Shown here: piece by piece, positions 38,371-47,288 of the stretch | Position numbering within the stretch: position 1 is the stretch's first letter | How the letters are laid out: every line of letters starts with the position of its first letter | Source of the DNA: Verrucomicrobiota bacterium | GTDB taxonomy: Bacteria; Verrucomicrobiota; Verrucomicrobiia; Verrucomicrobiales; Verrucomicrobiaceae | Length of the DNA: 64,000 bases | Direction of reading: 5' to 3' | Assembly: GCA_025360015.1 (NCBI GenBank) | Contig: JANYCZ010000036.1 | Location: 182,605-246,604 of the forward strand | Notes under the pieces: generated by a model | Told to the model about the DNA's origin: nothing | Database searches by the model: none | Seen by the model: the letters and a program-made list of their open reading frames with translations, nothing else | Made by a program: the position numbers and the translations under genes

Positions 38371-39702
38371 ATGAGCACACACCATTACTCACGTCGCGCC
38401 TTCCTGCGCGGAACCGGCGTCTCCATGGCCCTGCCTTGGCTGGAGTCTTTCAATGTTTGGGGCGATGAACCAAAGCGCGACAAACCAGCCAGTGAAGCCC
38501 CCGTGCGGTTGTGCGTGACATTTTCCGGCAACGGCTTTCACTCCAAGGAATGGTGGGCAAAAGGCGAGGGTAAAGCGATGGAACTTGGCAAGGTGCTGCA
38601 GCCTCTGCATGAGTTCCGCGAGAAGATGGTCTTTGTGCGCGGCTTGTATCACGAAGAGGCTCGGAAAGGGAACATTCATTCGTCGCAAACAGGAAATATG
38701 CTTTCAGGTGCTCCGATTGCTTCGGGTGGCGAGATTCGTTCCGGCACCAGTTTTGATCAGGTGCTCGCGCAGACCTATGGCCGCAGCACCAAGGTGCCGA
38801 GCCTCGTCCTCGCCTGTGAGAAATCGAATCCCTCAGTGCACAAAAACTATTCGATGCTCTACAGCTCGCACATTTCATGGAGCTCGCCCACGACCCCGAC
38901 GCCGCTGGAGCTTTATCCGGCGCTGGCCTTCGACCGCTTGTTCAAGGATGAGGCCTCACCGGCAGACAAGAGCGTGCTGGATGCGGTGCTGGCCGACGCG
39001 CAGGATCTGCGGCGCGACATCAGCCGCAATGACCAGCGCAAGCTCGACGAATATCTCGACTCCGTGCGCGATGTGGAGAAGCGCATCGAGAACGCTGGCA
39101 AACGGGGTGAACTGCAGGGCTGGCGGCCCACGCTGGACAAGCCAAACATCCAACGCCCTGCCGACGGCATCCCGCAGGACATCGGCGAGCACATGCGGCT
39201 CATGATGGATCTCCTCGTGCTCGGCTTTCAGACCGACACCACACGCATCACCACCCTGAAGCTGAACAACGACCACAGCGCCCTGCGCTTCCCGAATCTG
39301 CCGAGCGTGCAGCAGGCCGGGCATGGCATCGACTACATGATCCACCATCTGCTCTCGCACAGCGATGGCGAAGACTGGCTGAAGGTGAACCAGTTCTTCA
39401 TGGAGCAGCTGGCCTACCTCGCGCGGAAGCTGGATGCCATCCAAGAAGGTCCGCGCACGCTGCTGGACAACACCATGCTCATGCACTGCTCCAGCATGAT
39501 GGCCGGTGCCAAGCACAACAACGACCAGCTCCCCATCATCATTCTCGGCGGTGCTGGTGGACGGCTCAAAGGTGGCCGTGCACTCGACTACACAGACAAG
39601 CCCGAGCGCCAGATGTGCCGCCTCTTCATGTCCATGATGGACAAGATGGATCAGCACCCAAAGATTTTTGGCGATGCGAAAATGAGGCTGGAAGAGGTTT
39701 GA
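38371..39702 (+). CDS. DUF1552 Tat-exported protein
   Basis: A 443-residue DUF1552 protein eight bases after its usual partner. It starts with a twin-arginine signal (SRRAFLRGTGVSMALPWLES). Typical family segments are GNGFHSKEWW, VFVRGLYHEEA, SLVLACEKSNPSVHKNYSM and DQLPIIILGGAGG. DUF1552 is structurally comparable to DUF1501 and has no assigned activity. Within this operon it completes a second heme-protein/partner pair beside the DUF1553/DUF1501 pair. Confidence 0.92.
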   Translation: MSTHHYSRRAFLRGTGVSMALPWLESFNVWGDEPKRDKPASEAPVRLCVTFSGNGFHSKEWWAKGEGKAMELGKVLQPLHEFREKMVFVRGLYHEEARKGNIHSSQTGNMLSGAPIASGGEIRSGTSFDQVLAQTYGRSTKVPSLVLACEKSNPSVHKNYSMLYSSHISWSSPTTPTPLELYPALAFDRLFKDEASPADKSVLDAVLADAQDLRRDISRNDQRKLDEYLDSVRDVEKRIENAGKRGELQGWRPTLDKPNIQRPADGIPQDIGEHMRLMMDLLVLGFQTDTTRITTLKLNNDHSALRFPNLPSVQQAGHGIDYMIHHLLSHSDGEDWLKVNQFFMEQLAYLARKLDAIQEGPRTLLDNTMLMHCSSMMAGAKHNNDQLPIIILGGAGGRLKGGRALDYTDKPERQMCRLFMSMMDKMDQHPKIFGDAKMRLEEV

Positions 39703-39741
39703 AAATCACGCGTTTTGCTTTTCCTGTTCTGATCTCATTCT

Positions 39742-41553
39742 ATGCCCATCATCACCGCCGACAAACTCCAGGATTCCTATGACGTGGTCATCGTTGGCTC
39801 GGGGGCAGGGGGAGGGCAGACCGCCTACACGCTCACGATGGAGGGCTTGAAAGTCCTCATTTTGGAAGCAGGGCGTGCCTTTGATGTGCAGTCCGAAGTT
39901 GCCATGCTGCAACTGCCCAGCCAGGCCCCGCTGCGTGGAGAGAAGACACCGGACAAGCAATACGGCTTCCACGATTGCTCGATCAACAGCGGCTGGGACA
40001 TTCCCGGCGAGCCTTACACGAATGCCAGCAAGGAGCCCGCAGACCAGTTCCGCTGGTGGCGGCAGCGCATGATGGGCGGGCGCACCAATCACTGGGGGCG
40101 CATCACCCTGCGCAATGGCCCCTATGACTTCAAACCTCGCACCCGCTTTGCTCTCGGTTTCGACTGGCCCATCGGCTATGACGACATCGCGCCATACTAC
40201 GACAAGGTGGAAATGCTGATCGGCGTCTTTGGCACGAACGAAGGATTAGAAAACTCTCCAAACTCATCCCCAGGCGTGCTGCAACCAGCGCCGAAGCTGC
40301 GCGTCGGCGAACTCTACGCGCAGAAGCACGGCAAGAAGGTCGGCGCGCATGTGGCCTCGATTCATCGTGCAGTGCTGACGATGCCGCAGGATGCCGAAAC
40401 ACTCCCGGCCAAATTGCACCCGGGCAATGCGAAGGCGCAGGCCATTCTGGCGGACTCCATGCGCACGCGGTCACCCTGCTTCTGGGCCACGGACTGTCAT
40501 CGCGGTTGCGCCATCCGCGCAAACTACGATTCGCAAACCGTCCATCTGCGGCCCGCGCTTGCCACGGGGAACCTCGACATCCTGCCGAATGCCATGGCGC
40601 GTGAAGTCACGCTCGACAAACAGGGCAAGGCCACGGGAATTACTTTCATCAACAAGACGAACGGTAGCGAAGGTCATGCCACGGGCCGTGCCGTGGTGCT
40701 GGCGGCGAGCTCGCAGGAGTCGGTGCGTCTGCTGCTGAACTCGAAGTCTGCTGCCTTCCCACAGGGGCTCGCGAACTCCAGCGGCAAGGTGGGCAAATAC
40801 GTCACGGATTCAGTATCGAGCAGTCTCAGTGCGCACATTCCAGCCTTTGAAGGCATGCCGATCCACAACGAAGATGGTGCAGGTGGTCCGCACGCGTACG
40901 TGCCGTGGACGCTGCATGCGCAGAATGGCAAAGGCGAGCTCGGCTTCCCCGGCGGCTATCACTTGGAGTTCACCACTGGCCGGCAGATGCCCTCGCTGAC
41001 AACACTGAACGGCATCGAGAGCCGGTTGGGCCACGAAGGTGTGTTGTTTGGTGCGAAGCTTAAAGACGAAGCAAAGCGCTTCTACGGCTGCCATGTCGGC
41101 TTCGGCGGGCAGGGCACCATGCTGCCGAATGACGGCTCCTTCTGCGAGCTCGATCCCGATTTAAAAGATCAGTGGGGCATTCCCGTGCTGCGATTCCATT
41201 GGAAATGGACGGACTTCGAACTCAATCAGGTGCGCCATCAGCAGCAGCGCATCCATGAACTTCTCGAAGCCATGGGCGGCAAGGTGGCGGCAAAGGCCGA
41301 TTCAGATCCATCCAAGCTGATCCGGCGCGGCGGCGAGGTGATCCATGAAGTCGGTGGTGCAATCATGGGCGCTGAGCGCGAATCTTCGGTGACGAATCAA
41401 TGGAGCCAGACCTGGGACGTGAAGAATCTCTTCATGGCCGACGGCGCTCCCTTTGCCAGCACGGCAGATAAGAACCCCACGCTCACCATCATGGCGCTGG
41501 CATGGCGCATGGCCGACCACCTGATGGACGAAATGAAGAAAGGCAACATCTGA
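39742..41553 (+). CDS. GMC-family FAD-dependent sugar/alcohol dehydrogenase
   Basis: A 603-residue GMC oxidoreductase. The FAD dinucleotide motif VVIVGSGAGGGQTAY is at about residues 14-28, the second motif MMGGRTNHWGR near 112, and the C-terminal domain ends in FMADGAPFAS and NPTLTIMALAWRMADHLM. It resembles the large subunits of gluconate-, fructose- and related membrane dehydrogenases that oxidise sugars and donate electrons to cytochromes. There is no signal peptide; export would be by hitchhiking on the Tat-exported small subunit encoded next (one-base overlap). Neighbouring heme proteins are candidate acceptors. Confidence 0.9.
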   Translation: MPIITADKLQDSYDVVIVGSGAGGGQTAYTLTMEGLKVLILEAGRAFDVQSEVAMLQLPSQAPLRGEKTPDKQYGFHDCSINSGWDIPGEPYTNASKEPADQFRWWRQRMMGGRTNHWGRITLRNGPYDFKPRTRFALGFDWPIGYDDIAPYYDKVEMLIGVFGTNEGLENSPNSSPGVLQPAPKLRVGELYAQKHGKKVGAHVASIHRAVLTMPQDAETLPAKLHPGNAKAQAILADSMRTRSPCFWATDCHRGCAIRANYDSQTVHLRPALATGNLDILPNAMAREVTLDKQGKATGITFINKTNGSEGHATGRAVVLAASSQESVRLLLNSKSAAFPQGLANSSGKVGKYVTDSVSSSLSAHIPAFEGMPIHNEDGAGGPHAYVPWTLHAQNGKGELGFPGGYHLEFTTGRQMPSLTTLNGIESRLGHEGVLFGAKLKDEAKRFYGCHVGFGGQGTMLPNDGSFCELDPDLKDQWGIPVLRFHWKWTDFELNQVRHQQQRIHELLEAMGGKVAAKADSDPSKLIRRGGEVIHEVGGAIMGAERESSVTNQWSQTWDVKNLFMADGAPFASTADKNPTLTIMALAWRMADHLMDEMKKGNI

Positions 41554-42197
41554 TGAGCACTCCCGACGACCTCCCACGCATGGACCGCCGTAAGGCGCTG
41601 CAATGGATGCTCACCGCCACAGCCACCATGGCCGTGCGTGATCCACGCCTCTTCGCCGCAGATGCCAGTCTCGTCAAAGCTCAGGGCTACGGGCCCGACC
41701 CCGTCATGGTGAAGGCCTACAAGCCCGGTGACGTCTGGCCGCTCACCCTTGCCGAGCCCCAGCGCCGCACCACGCGTGCCCTGTGCGATGTCATCATGCC
41801 TGCGGATGAAACTTCACCCAGCGCCTCGTTCCTCGGTGTGCCAGACTTCATCGACGAATGGATCAGCTCACCCTATCCCGCCCAGGCAGGCGATCACCGC
41901 CTCGTCCTCGATGGCCTGCAATGGATCGATCAGGAAGCCAGCGCCCGCTTTGGCAAAGTCTTCCCAGATCTCACACTCGAACAACAAACCGCCATCTGCG
42001 CCGATCTCGCTGCCGCCAACCCGCTGCCTGCACACAAAAAGGCCGCGACATTCTTCAAACGCTACCGTGACCTCACCGCCGGCGGATACTACACTACGCC
42101 CGAAGGCATGAAGGCCATCGGCTACGTCGGCAACATGCCCTCCGGCACCTTCGAAGGCCCTCCCATCGAGGCGCTGAAGCATGCCGGACTCGCTTGA
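41553..42197 (+). CDS. Gluconate 2-dehydrogenase subunit 3-like, Tat-exported
   Basis: A 214-residue protein of the gluconate 2-dehydrogenase subunit 3 family, the small subunit of FAD sugar dehydrogenase complexes. The start at 41553 overlaps the GMC stop (TGATG) and gives a twin-arginine signal (MDRRKALQWMLTATATMAV). The body has the family pattern ALCDVIMPADETSPSA, VPDFIDEWISS and a C-terminal GGYYTTPEGMKAIGY. It is thought to carry the catalytic subunit across the membrane and assist its maturation. Confidence 0.9.
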   Translation: MSTPDDLPRMDRRKALQWMLTATATMAVRDPRLFAADASLVKAQGYGPDPVMVKAYKPGDVWPLTLAEPQRRTTRALCDVIMPADETSPSASFLGVPDFIDEWISSPYPAQAGDHRLVLDGLQWIDQEASARFGKVFPDLTLEQQTAICADLAAANPLPAHKKAATFFKRYRDLTAGGYYTTPEGMKAIGYVGNMPSGTFEGPPIEALKHAGLA

Positions 42198-42207
42198 TCA
42201 CCTCTTT

Positions 42208-42876
42208 ATGAAATCACTTCATCGCCTCGTTCTCAGCACTCTCGTCTTTGCCTGCATGGCCGTGCAAGCCTCCGCGCAGACCAAAGTCCTCTTCCTCGGC
42301 AACAGCATCACCAAGCACGGTCCCAAGGCTGACATCGGCTGGACAGGCAACTGGGGCATGGCAGCGACCGCTGAGGCGAACGACTACGTTCACCTCGTCA
42401 CCAAAGCGCTGACGGAAAAAGCCGGTGCCGCACCCGAGGTCATGGTGAAAAACATCGCTGACTTTGAACGCGCCTATTCCGGCTACGACGTCGCGACCAA
42501 GTTGAAGGAAGCCATCGAGTTTAAAGCAGACCTCATTATCCTCGCCATCGGCGAAAACGTGCCAGGCTTGAAAAGCGCCGAAGACAAAACCAAGCTGCAA
42601 GCCAGTATCACCACCCTGCTGAACGCCCTCAAAGCCGAGCGCAAGCCCACGATCCTCGTGCGCAGTTGTTTCTGGGCCAACGCCGCCAAAGACGAAGCAC
42701 TCCAGCAAGCCTGTACGGCCGTGGGCGGCATTTATGTCAACATCAGCAGCCTCAGCAAAGATGAGTCAAACTACGGCCGTTCCGAGCGTCCCTACAAACA
42801 CGCAGGCGTGGCGAATCATCCCGGCGACAAAGGCATGGCGGCCATCGCCGCCGCCTTGGTGAAGGCGCTGCCGTGA
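42208..42876 (+). CDS. Secreted SGNH/GDSL hydrolase
   Basis: A 222-residue exported SGNH hydrolase (signal peptide 1-24, start MKSLHRLVLS). The block I motif is FLGNSITKHG, a GNS variant with the catalytic Ser near residue 32; the oxyanion region is AIGENVPG, in which Glu precedes the Asn normally seen; the His block is in VANHPGDKGM. It begins ten bases after the subunit 3 gene and is the last gene of the operon. It probably releases an acyl substituent from the substrate oxidised by the other enzymes, an inference from context. Confidence 0.85.
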   Translation: MKSLHRLVLSTLVFACMAVQASAQTKVLFLGNSITKHGPKADIGWTGNWGMAATAEANDYVHLVTKALTEKAGAAPEVMVKNIADFERAYSGYDVATKLKEAIEFKADLIILAIGENVPGLKSAEDKTKLQASITTLLNALKAERKPTILVRSCFWANAAKDEALQQACTAVGGIYVNISSLSKDESNYGRSERPYKHAGVANHPGDKGMAAIAAALVKALP

Positions 42877-42880
42877 GTTT

Positions 42881-44056
42881 CTAACGCTGTGATTTAAAAT
42901 ACTCAGCCGCCGCTTGGCGAAACTCAGCCTCAAGCGGAGGTTTCCCGCCGCGTGTGATGGAGTCAGCGACGAACTTTCGCGCCCACTGATAGTACAGTCG
43001 ATGGGTTTCATAGATCGGCTGCTTTACCCCCTTGTCATCAATCATCCAAAAACCACGCTGCTGTCCGCCGGAATCGAGTTCATTGTTGTAAAGCTCCCAG
43101 TAGAGAATGAACGGACAACCCCATTCCAGCGCCGCTTGGATGGTGATGAGTGAAAGACGGTTCTGCTCCTCCGGCGAGTGATGCGCTTTGCCATTGTGAA
43201 ACACCGAGTAGCCGTATTCACCAATGAAGACACGCTTGCCCTGAATACCAGCCTTTGGTATGAGCTTGGACTCGATATAATCGAGCACGATTTTGATATC
43301 CTCCGGATTCGGCTCGTTCGTGACGTCGTACGCAGAGTAAGAAACGAAATCCACCGGCGCATGCGGCAGCACCTGATTGACCAACGAGGGCCGGCCCTCA
43401 CGCAGGGAGATCGTCGGGTGGTTCAGCTCAGTGTAATGCCAGACCTTCACACCCTCATGGCGCGTGTCCCGTTTGGCATCGTCCACCGCGCGCTGCCGCG
43501 TGCTCAGCCAGTCGATCATCCCCTGCACCCGTTCAGGCGTCATTTGCGCGTCGGCGGCTTTGTTGATGCTCCCGCGCAGCAGGTTGTCACCCTCCCAGTG
43601 CCCCAGGTAAAATGTTTTGCCCGTACCGCTGTAGGTCTTCAGCAGATGCACCACGAGGGCGTACATCTCCTGATACTCCAGCTCCGCATGCCCTTTGGAG
43701 AAACCCTCTTTCCACGAGGTGCCAGCAAAGGGCTCCGCCCAAAGTTGGTAATTCGCGAAAGGCATGTCCAGCACCTTGCGGTGCGCGGGTTCGTCTCGCG
43801 CCAGTTCCACCAGCGAATGCACTCGCGGGTACTGCGTCGGCTTCGGCCGCAGATCAAACTTCATGCAACTCGCCCCCATGGCCAATATCACCTTCGCAGA
43901 CTCCACCAGCGCATCCTCCTGGGTGAACTGGTATTTCCCTCCAATAGCCTGGGTGCCGAGGATGTAGTTGAAGCGGTCCACCTCGGACAGCTCAGCCGCT
44001 GACATTCCGGCTGCAACCAGGAGGAACATCAAAGGCTTGCAGGCGGCAGGTATCAT
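42881..44056 (-). CDS. Secreted glycoside hydrolase-like TIM-barrel protein, family unassigned
   Basis: A 391-residue exported protein (start MIPAACKPLMFLLVAAG at 44056). Segments fit a (beta/alpha)8 glycoside hydrolase: AMGASCMKFDLRPKP early, YLGHWEGDN in the middle, VWHYTELNH as a candidate acid/base strand, FIGEYGYSVFH as a candidate nucleophile strand (Glu), and ILYWELYNNE near the end. I do not recognise a specific GH family. It is convergent with the SGNH gene of the GntR operon and divergent from the next heme-protein operon. Confidence 0.72.
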   Translation of the reverse strand: MIPAACKPLMFLLVAAGMSAAELSEVDRFNYILGTQAIGGKYQFTQEDALVESAKVILAMGASCMKFDLRPKPTQYPRVHSLVELARDEPAHRKVLDMPFANYQLWAEPFAGTSWKEGFSKGHAELEYQEMYALVVHLLKTYSGTGKTFYLGHWEGDNLLRGSINKAADAQMTPERVQGMIDWLSTRQRAVDDAKRDTRHEGVKVWHYTELNHPTISLREGRPSLVNQVLPHAPVDFVSYSAYDVTNEPNPEDIKIVLDYIESKLIPKAGIQGKRVFIGEYGYSVFHNGKAHHSPEEQNRLSLITIQAALEWGCPFILYWELYNNELDSGGQQRGFWMIDDKGVKQPIYETHRLYYQWARKFVADSITRGGKPPLEAEFRQAAAEYFKSQR

Positions 44057-44158
44057 AGGGGGCAGAAAAGCACTCTTTTTCCATCGCACATTCAAACAGG
44101 CGGGATTTTGCCATTTTTTGTGTCCAAAGACGTAATCTTCAGGCCTGTAATACCCGAC

Positions 44159-47100
44159 ATGACACGGTCAAGCCTTCCAGCCCTCCTTTTCCTCCTCACC
44201 TGCCACGCTGCCAGCGCGGACGATGATGCCGCACGTGCAGGGATGAAGTTCTTCGAAAATGAGGTGCGCCCCATCCTGGTGAAACGCTGCTACGACTGCC
44301 ACAGCACGACCAAGCAGAAGGGCGGCCTCCGCGTGGACAACATCGGCTATCTGAAGGCCGGCGGCGACACCGGCCCCGCCCTAGTCCCCGGCCAGCCGGA
44401 AAAGTCGGCCATGGTCGAAGCAATCCATTACGCCAACGCGGACTTCCAGATGCCGCCAAAGGAAAAGCTCCCCGATGCTGAGATCGCAACTCTGGAAAAA
44501 TGGATCAAGCTCGGCGCACCCTGGCCGGAAGACTCCAGAAAAAAGGTCGTCATGACCGAAGGCGGCTTCACCGAAGAAGAGCGCAACTACTGGTTCTTCA
44601 AGCCGGTCGCCAAAGTCTCTCCGCCCGCAGTGAAAAGCGCATGGGTCCGCAATGACATCGACCGCTTCATTGTGGCAAAGCAGACAGAGATGAAGCTCGA
44701 CCCAGCCGCCGCAGCAGACCGCAATGAGCTGGTGCGCCGCGTGTATTTTGATCTCCACGGCCTGCCCCCAACCCGCGAACAGATCGACGCGTTTGTGAAT
44801 GACAAAGACCCGCGTGCTTATGAGAAGCTGATCGATGAGCTTCTCGCCAGCCCGCAATACGGCGAGCGCTGGGCGCAGCACTGGCTCGACCTCGTGCGCT
44901 ATGCGGAGAGCGATGGCTACAATGCAGATGAGTATCGCCCATCCGTGTGGCCCTACCGCGACTACGTCATCAAGTCCTTAAACGACGACAAGCCCTACGA
45001 TCAGTTCGTGCGCGAGCAGCTCGCAGGCGATGAGATCGCCCCCAATGATCCGAGCGTGCTCATCGCCACCTGCTTCCTGCGCAATCCGGTGTACGAATGG
45101 AACCAGCGCGATGTACGCGGCCAGTGGGACATCATCCTCACGGACATGACGGACACCACCGGCGAGCTCTTCCTCGGCCTGAGCATGGGCTGCGCGCACT
45201 GCCACAATCACAAGTTTGATCCCATCCTGCAAAAGGACTACTATCGCCTCCGTGCCTTCCTCGCCCCGGTGCAATGGCGCGATGACATGAAGCTCGCCAC
45301 TCCTGCCGAAAAGAAAGCCTACGATGAGCAGCAGGCCAAATGGGAAACCGCCACCGCTGACGTGCGCGCCAAGATGGACGCACTAACCAAGCCTCTCGTC
45401 GAGCCCAAGGTCGAACGCGCACTCACACGCTTCACAGATGATCTCCAGGAAATGGTGCGCAAGCCCGACGAAAAGCGCGAAGCCTTGGAGAAACAGCTCG
45501 CCGGTTTGTGCGAGCGTCAGATGCAGCGCGAGCGCAAAACCTTTGATCCGATGAAGAGCCTCAAAACCGAGGAGAAAAAAGCGGAATACAAGGCGCTGGA
45601 AGAGGAACTGAAAAAGTTCGACGCACTCAAACCCAAGCCATTGCTGGACGCGTTCGTCGCAACAGATGCCGGGCCCAAAGCACCATCAGTCTCGCTCAAA
45701 ACACGCAAAGGCGAGCAGGAAATCGCGCCCGGATTCCTCACCTTGCTGGAGCCCAAAGAACCCGTGATCAAGCCCATCGGTAATTCCACCGGCCGCCGCA
45801 CGGTGCTGGCAAACTGGATCACGCGCCCGGACAACCAGCTCTCCACGCGCGTCATTGTAAATCGCGTGTGGCAGTATCATTTCGGTCGCGGCATCGTCGC
45901 CACGGCGAGCGACTTTGGCAAGCTGGGCGAGAAGCCCACGCACCCCGAACTGCTCGACTACCTCACCACCCAGTTCGTCGCGAATGGCTGGCATCTGAAG
46001 CCACTGCATCGCGAGATCATGCTTTCCGCCACCTATCGCCAGACCGCACGTCGTGAGCCCACGACCGACATTGCGAAGATCGATCCTTCCAATCTCTACC
46101 TCTGGCACTTCAATCCCCGTCGCCTCGATGCCGAGCAGGTGCGCGATGCTCTGCTGTCCGCCAGCGGCGAACTTGATCAGCAGGCCGGCGGCCCCGCCGA
46201 GGATGGCAACGGCACCCGCCGCTCCATCTACACGATGAAAAAGCGCAACAATCAGAACGAACTGCTGCGCGCCCTCGATGCGCCTGCCGGTTTCGCGAGC
46301 ACCGCCGAACGTCAAAGCACCACGACACCGACGCAGGCCCTGCAACTCCTCAATGGCGACTGGATGCTGGCCCGTGCGCGCAAGCTGGCTGAGCGCGTGG
46401 AAAACATCGACGACGTCTGGCTCGCTGTGCTGGGCCGCCTGCCAACGAAGCTTGAGCGTGAAAAGGCGGCGTCCTTTCTAAAGAAACGCGCAGGCACTTC
46501 GACTGCGCCGGTCGCGACGAAAGATGCCGATGAAAACAGCGGCGCATTCAAGGAGAACTCACCGCATGAGCGCCTCATCGTTCAGAACGGTGAGGAAGAA
46601 GGCGATGAATTTACCGTCGAGGCCCTCGTCAGCCTCAACAGCATCGATGTGAATGCCTCGGTGCGCACCATCGCGTCGCGCTGGAATGGTGGAAAAGACA
46701 GCCTGGAATCCTTCGGCTGGAGTCTCGGCGTGACGGGCATGAAATCACGCTTCAAGCCGCGCAACGTCATCATGCAAGTCGTGGGTGAGGATGAAAACGC
46801 CAACATCGGCTATCAGGTCGTTCCGTCTGACATTCACATTGAACTGGGCCGTCGTTATCACATCACCGCCCGCGTTTCCTGCCTCGGTCATACCGTCACC
46901 TTCACGGTGCATGACCTCGATACACCAGGAGCCGTGCCGGACTCCGTCGTGGTGCCCATGGATATCCGCGCCAAGCTCAGCGCGGGCACCGCGCAGCTCG
47001 TGATCGGTGGTTTGAACAAGCGCGCACCCATGCATCAGTGGGATGGCCGGATTGAGGCTCTGCGTGTAGCCAGCAGCCTGTTGGATGACAAGGCGCTCAA

Positions 47101-47284
47101 CGCGGATGCGGAAAAATGGGCCGCCGGTCTCGTCACCTGGCGCTCCGCAGATCCGCAGACCTCGCAGTTTGCGTGGAATGGTTCAGACACGAAGACCGTC
47201 GAGGCGGATGATCCGTTCCATCAGGCCATGAATGATCTCTGCCAGGTCCTGCTGAACACGAACGAGTTCTTTTACCTTCACTAA
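44159..47284 (+). CDS. Secreted PSCyt1-DUF1549-DUF1553 heme protein with inserted LamG-like domain
   Basis: A 1041-residue exported protein (signal 1-20, start at 44159). PSCyt1 carries CYDCH (44-48); DUF1549 (about 165-375) carries CAHCH (345-349); a charged linker follows (about 385-500); DUF1553 starts near 540. Between LPTKLEREKAASFLKKR and the usual C-terminal motif (LCQVLLNTNEFFYLH) lies an extra domain (about 800-980) with EFTVEALVSLNS, ASRWNG, RRYHITARVSCLGHTVTFTV and QWDGRIEALRVAS, the pattern of a laminin-G/concanavalin fold. The carbohydrate-binding-like domain is thus nested in the end of DUF1553. The next gene is its DUF1501 partner, four bases downstream. Confidence 0.93.
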   Translation: MTRSSLPALLFLLTCHAASADDDAARAGMKFFENEVRPILVKRCYDCHSTTKQKGGLRVDNIGYLKAGGDTGPALVPGQPEKSAMVEAIHYANADFQMPPKEKLPDAEIATLEKWIKLGAPWPEDSRKKVVMTEGGFTEEERNYWFFKPVAKVSPPAVKSAWVRNDIDRFIVAKQTEMKLDPAAAADRNELVRRVYFDLHGLPPTREQIDAFVNDKDPRAYEKLIDELLASPQYGERWAQHWLDLVRYAESDGYNADEYRPSVWPYRDYVIKSLNDDKPYDQFVREQLAGDEIAPNDPSVLIATCFLRNPVYEWNQRDVRGQWDIILTDMTDTTGELFLGLSMGCAHCHNHKFDPILQKDYYRLRAFLAPVQWRDDMKLATPAEKKAYDEQQAKWETATADVRAKMDALTKPLVEPKVERALTRFTDDLQEMVRKPDEKREALEKQLAGLCERQMQRERKTFDPMKSLKTEEKKAEYKALEEELKKFDALKPKPLLDAFVATDAGPKAPSVSLKTRKGEQEIAPGFLTLLEPKEPVIKPIGNSTGRRTVLANWITRPDNQLSTRVIVNRVWQYHFGRGIVATASDFGKLGEKPTHPELLDYLTTQFVANGWHLKPLHREIMLSATYRQTARREPTTDIAKIDPSNLYLWHFNPRRLDAEQVRDALLSASGELDQQAGGPAEDGNGTRRSIYTMKKRNNQNELLRALDAPAGFASTAERQSTTTPTQALQLLNGDWMLARARKLAERVENIDDVWLAVLGRLPTKLEREKAASFLKKRAGTSTAPVATKDADENSGAFKENSPHERLIVQNGEEEGDEFTVEALVSLNSIDVNASVRTIASRWNGGKDSLESFGWSLGVTGMKSRFKPRNVIMQVVGEDENANIGYQVVPSDIHIELGRRYHITARVSCLGHTVTFTVHDLDTPGAVPDSVVVPMDIRAKLSAGTAQLVIGGLNKRAPMHQWDGRIEALRVASSLLDDKALNADAEKWAAGLVTWRSADPQTSQFAWNGSDTKTVEADDPFHQAMNDLCQVLLNTNEFFYLH

Positions 47285-47288
47285 CACC

